A stretch of DNA of 64,000 bases from assembly GCF_900230225.1 (NCBI RefSeq), contig NZ_OCNH01000009.1, forward strand, positions 62,001-126,000, given 5' to 3'. The notes beneath the pieces were generated by a model, which worked only from the letters and a program-made list of their open reading frames with translations, made no database searches and had not been told where the DNA came from. The stretch is from Spirosoma fluviale. GTDB lineage: Bacteria > Bacteroidota > Bacteroidia > Cytophagales > Spirosomataceae. The number at the start of each line of letters is the position of its first letter. Position 1 is the first letter of the stretch. The position numbers and the translations under genes are program-made. Shown here in pieces: positions 63,136-64,000 of this stretch.

Positions 63136-63513
63136 CTAAACGTCGGTTTTTGTAATCGCCTGTGTTCTGTGAACCATCCCCCAATCAATCATTGAATCGA
63201 TGACATTTGCAATGTCTTTTCCAGACTTTGTTAACCTGTACTCGATAAGCACGGGTGTCTGATTGTACACCTTACGCTCAACAATGCTGTTCATTTCAAG
63301 CTCCTTCAATTCTTTTGATAACATGCGAGGTGTTATCTTTTCTGTAGCGTCCAGGAGATCTTTAAATCGGTTTACACCACGGAGGAGCGCTGCGATGATT
63401 GGTAATTTCCACTTGCCACTGATGGCGTTTAATGTATCTGATAAAGCCAGAATATAAATTCTAGGACATTGCGGGCCTTTGTCACTTCCGATAAAATCTT
63501 TAAAGTCACTCAT
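63136..63513 (-). CDS. HxlR-family transcriptional regulator
   Basis: 125 residues. The winged helix is typical: ISGKWKLPIIAALLRGVNRF, ITPRMLSKELKELEMNSIVE and VEYRLTKSG-like wing (IEYRLTKSGKDIANVIDSM). A Cys is present near the N-terminus (GPQCPR), a position that senses electrophiles or oxidants in several HxlR proteins. It is divergent from an NmrA-type oxidoreductase gene, which it probably controls, as in other HxlR/QorB-like pairs. Confidence 0.9.
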   Translation of the reverse strand: MSDFKDFIGSDKGPQCPRIYILALSDTLNAISGKWKLPIIAALLRGVNRFKDLLDATEKITPRMLSKELKELEMNSIVERKVYNQTPVLIEYRLTKSGKDIANVIDSMIDWGMVHRTQAITKTDV

Positions 63514-63624
63514 ACATACTATTCAAAATGTTCGATATACAAAAGTATACTGATATTATATGATAACAAACTATACTAAATATATCAGAACTGGTAGTTT
63601 TGCCTATCAAAACAAAAAATTAAC
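63514..63624. promoter_or_regulatory. Divergent promoter region with candidate HxlR operator
   Basis: The perfect palindrome AGTATACT at 63544-63551 is followed by the near copy ACTATACT at 63570-63577, 26 bases further on, in the 111-base AT-rich gap between the regulator and the divergent oxidoreductase. Position and symmetry fit a two-site operator for the HxlR protein; binding is inferred. Confidence 0.4.
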
Positions 63625-64000
63625 ATGATACTAGTCACGGGTGCAACAGGTCAGTTTGGCGGGAAAGCCATAGACCATTTATTGAAAAAAGGAATTGAAC
63701 CCTCCCGGATTTCTGCGTTAGTCAGAGACGCAGCAAATTCACAGGCTCTTCAGGAAAAAGGCATTGATAGTAGAGTTGGCGATTATGCAAATTACGATTC
63801 ATTGGTTCGGGCTTTCAATGGTGTAGACAAACTACTGCTGGTTTCGAGTAATGACCGGCAGGCTATTGAAAACAGAACGGCTCATCACATGAATGTCATC
63901 AAAGCGGCAAAAGAGGCTGGCGTTGGACACATTGTTTATACCTCCTTCGTTAGAAAACCGAATTTTGAAGATTCTGCCATCGCAGCCTTTCAAAATTCGC
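63625..64000 (+). CDS. NmrA/QorB-type NAD(P)-binding oxidoreductase, 3' end outside window
   Basis: ATG 63625 begins MILVTGATGQFGGKAIDHLL with the NAD(P)-binding GxxGxxG. ISALVRD, GDYANYDSLVRAFNGVDKLL and GVGHIVYTSF follow the NmrA-like atypical SDR pattern of QorB quinone reductases. The frame is still open at base 64000, so only about 125 residues are visible. Probable role: NADPH-dependent reduction of quinones or redox sensing, controlled by the divergent HxlR gene. Confidence 0.88.
   Translation, partial: MILVTGATGQFGGKAIDHLLKKGIEPSRISALVRDAANSQALQEKGIDSRVGDYANYDSLVRAFNGVDKLLLVSSNDRQAIENRTAHHMNVIKAAKEAGVGHIVYTSFVRKPNFEDSAIAAFQNS

Overview
The window carries most of a large hybrid nonribosomal peptide / trans-acyltransferase polyketide (NRPS/trans-AT PKS) gene cluster and its right-hand flank. 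The absence of clear Shine-Dalgarno sites, the moderate GC content, the SAP/DUF6434-type protein and the general gene repertoire suggest a Bacteroidota bacterium, perhaps close to the Spirosoma group. That placement is inference, not a direct reading.

From 3 to 44500, four co-directional megasynthase genes encode 8 ketosynthases, 4 adenylation domains, two tandem heterocyclization pairs, two tandem Ox regions, 15 carrier domains that keep the Ser attachment site, two degenerate carrier-like insertions and a terminal thioesterase. No ketosynthase is followed by a cis acyltransferase. The first gene runs off the left edge of the window. Its reading frame is open to base 3 and holds the end of a condensation domain, so the GTG at 66 is not its start. 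Substrate codes read from the A domains are non-standard (first, lacking the amino-binding Asp), DFWNIGMVHK (Thr), DVWHFSLVDK (Ser) and DILQFGLIWK (Gly). If the line is collinear, it makes ...X-polyketide-methyloxazole(Thr)-polyketide-oxazole(Ser)-Gly-polyketide, released by a thioesterase with a Cys nucleophile.

From 44559 to 51173 lie closely spaced genes on the same strand: a SAP-domain protein, a DinB-type Y-family DNA polymerase, an Sfp-type phosphopantetheinyl transferase that would prime the carriers, a fused acyltransferase-enoylreductase that supplies malonyl units and trans enoyl reduction, an acyl-hydrolase-like AT homologue, and a BaeB-like metallo-hydrolase. A short serine-recombinase-like protein follows.

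From about 51.7 to 58.2 kb the DNA looks like a decayed border: a SRPBCC remnant with an in-frame stop, a 3'-truncated zinc alcohol dehydrogenase ending at a 14-bp inverted repeat, a GC-rich UvrA2-like gene without the UvrB-binding region, a 16-bp tandem repeat, a lone response regulator, a small orphan ORF without a start codon, and a 3' fragment of a quinone-reductase-like gene.

From 58.2 to 64 kb the genes look like ordinary chromosome: a prolyl oligopeptidase lipoprotein broken by a frameshift at an A8 run, a sialate O-acetylesterase-like SGNH hydrolase, VOC and RidA proteins on the minus strand, a SnoaL-like protein, and a divergent HxlR regulator / NmrA-type NAD(P)-binding pair cut by the right edge. 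No rRNA, tRNA, CRISPR array or intact insertion sequence was seen.
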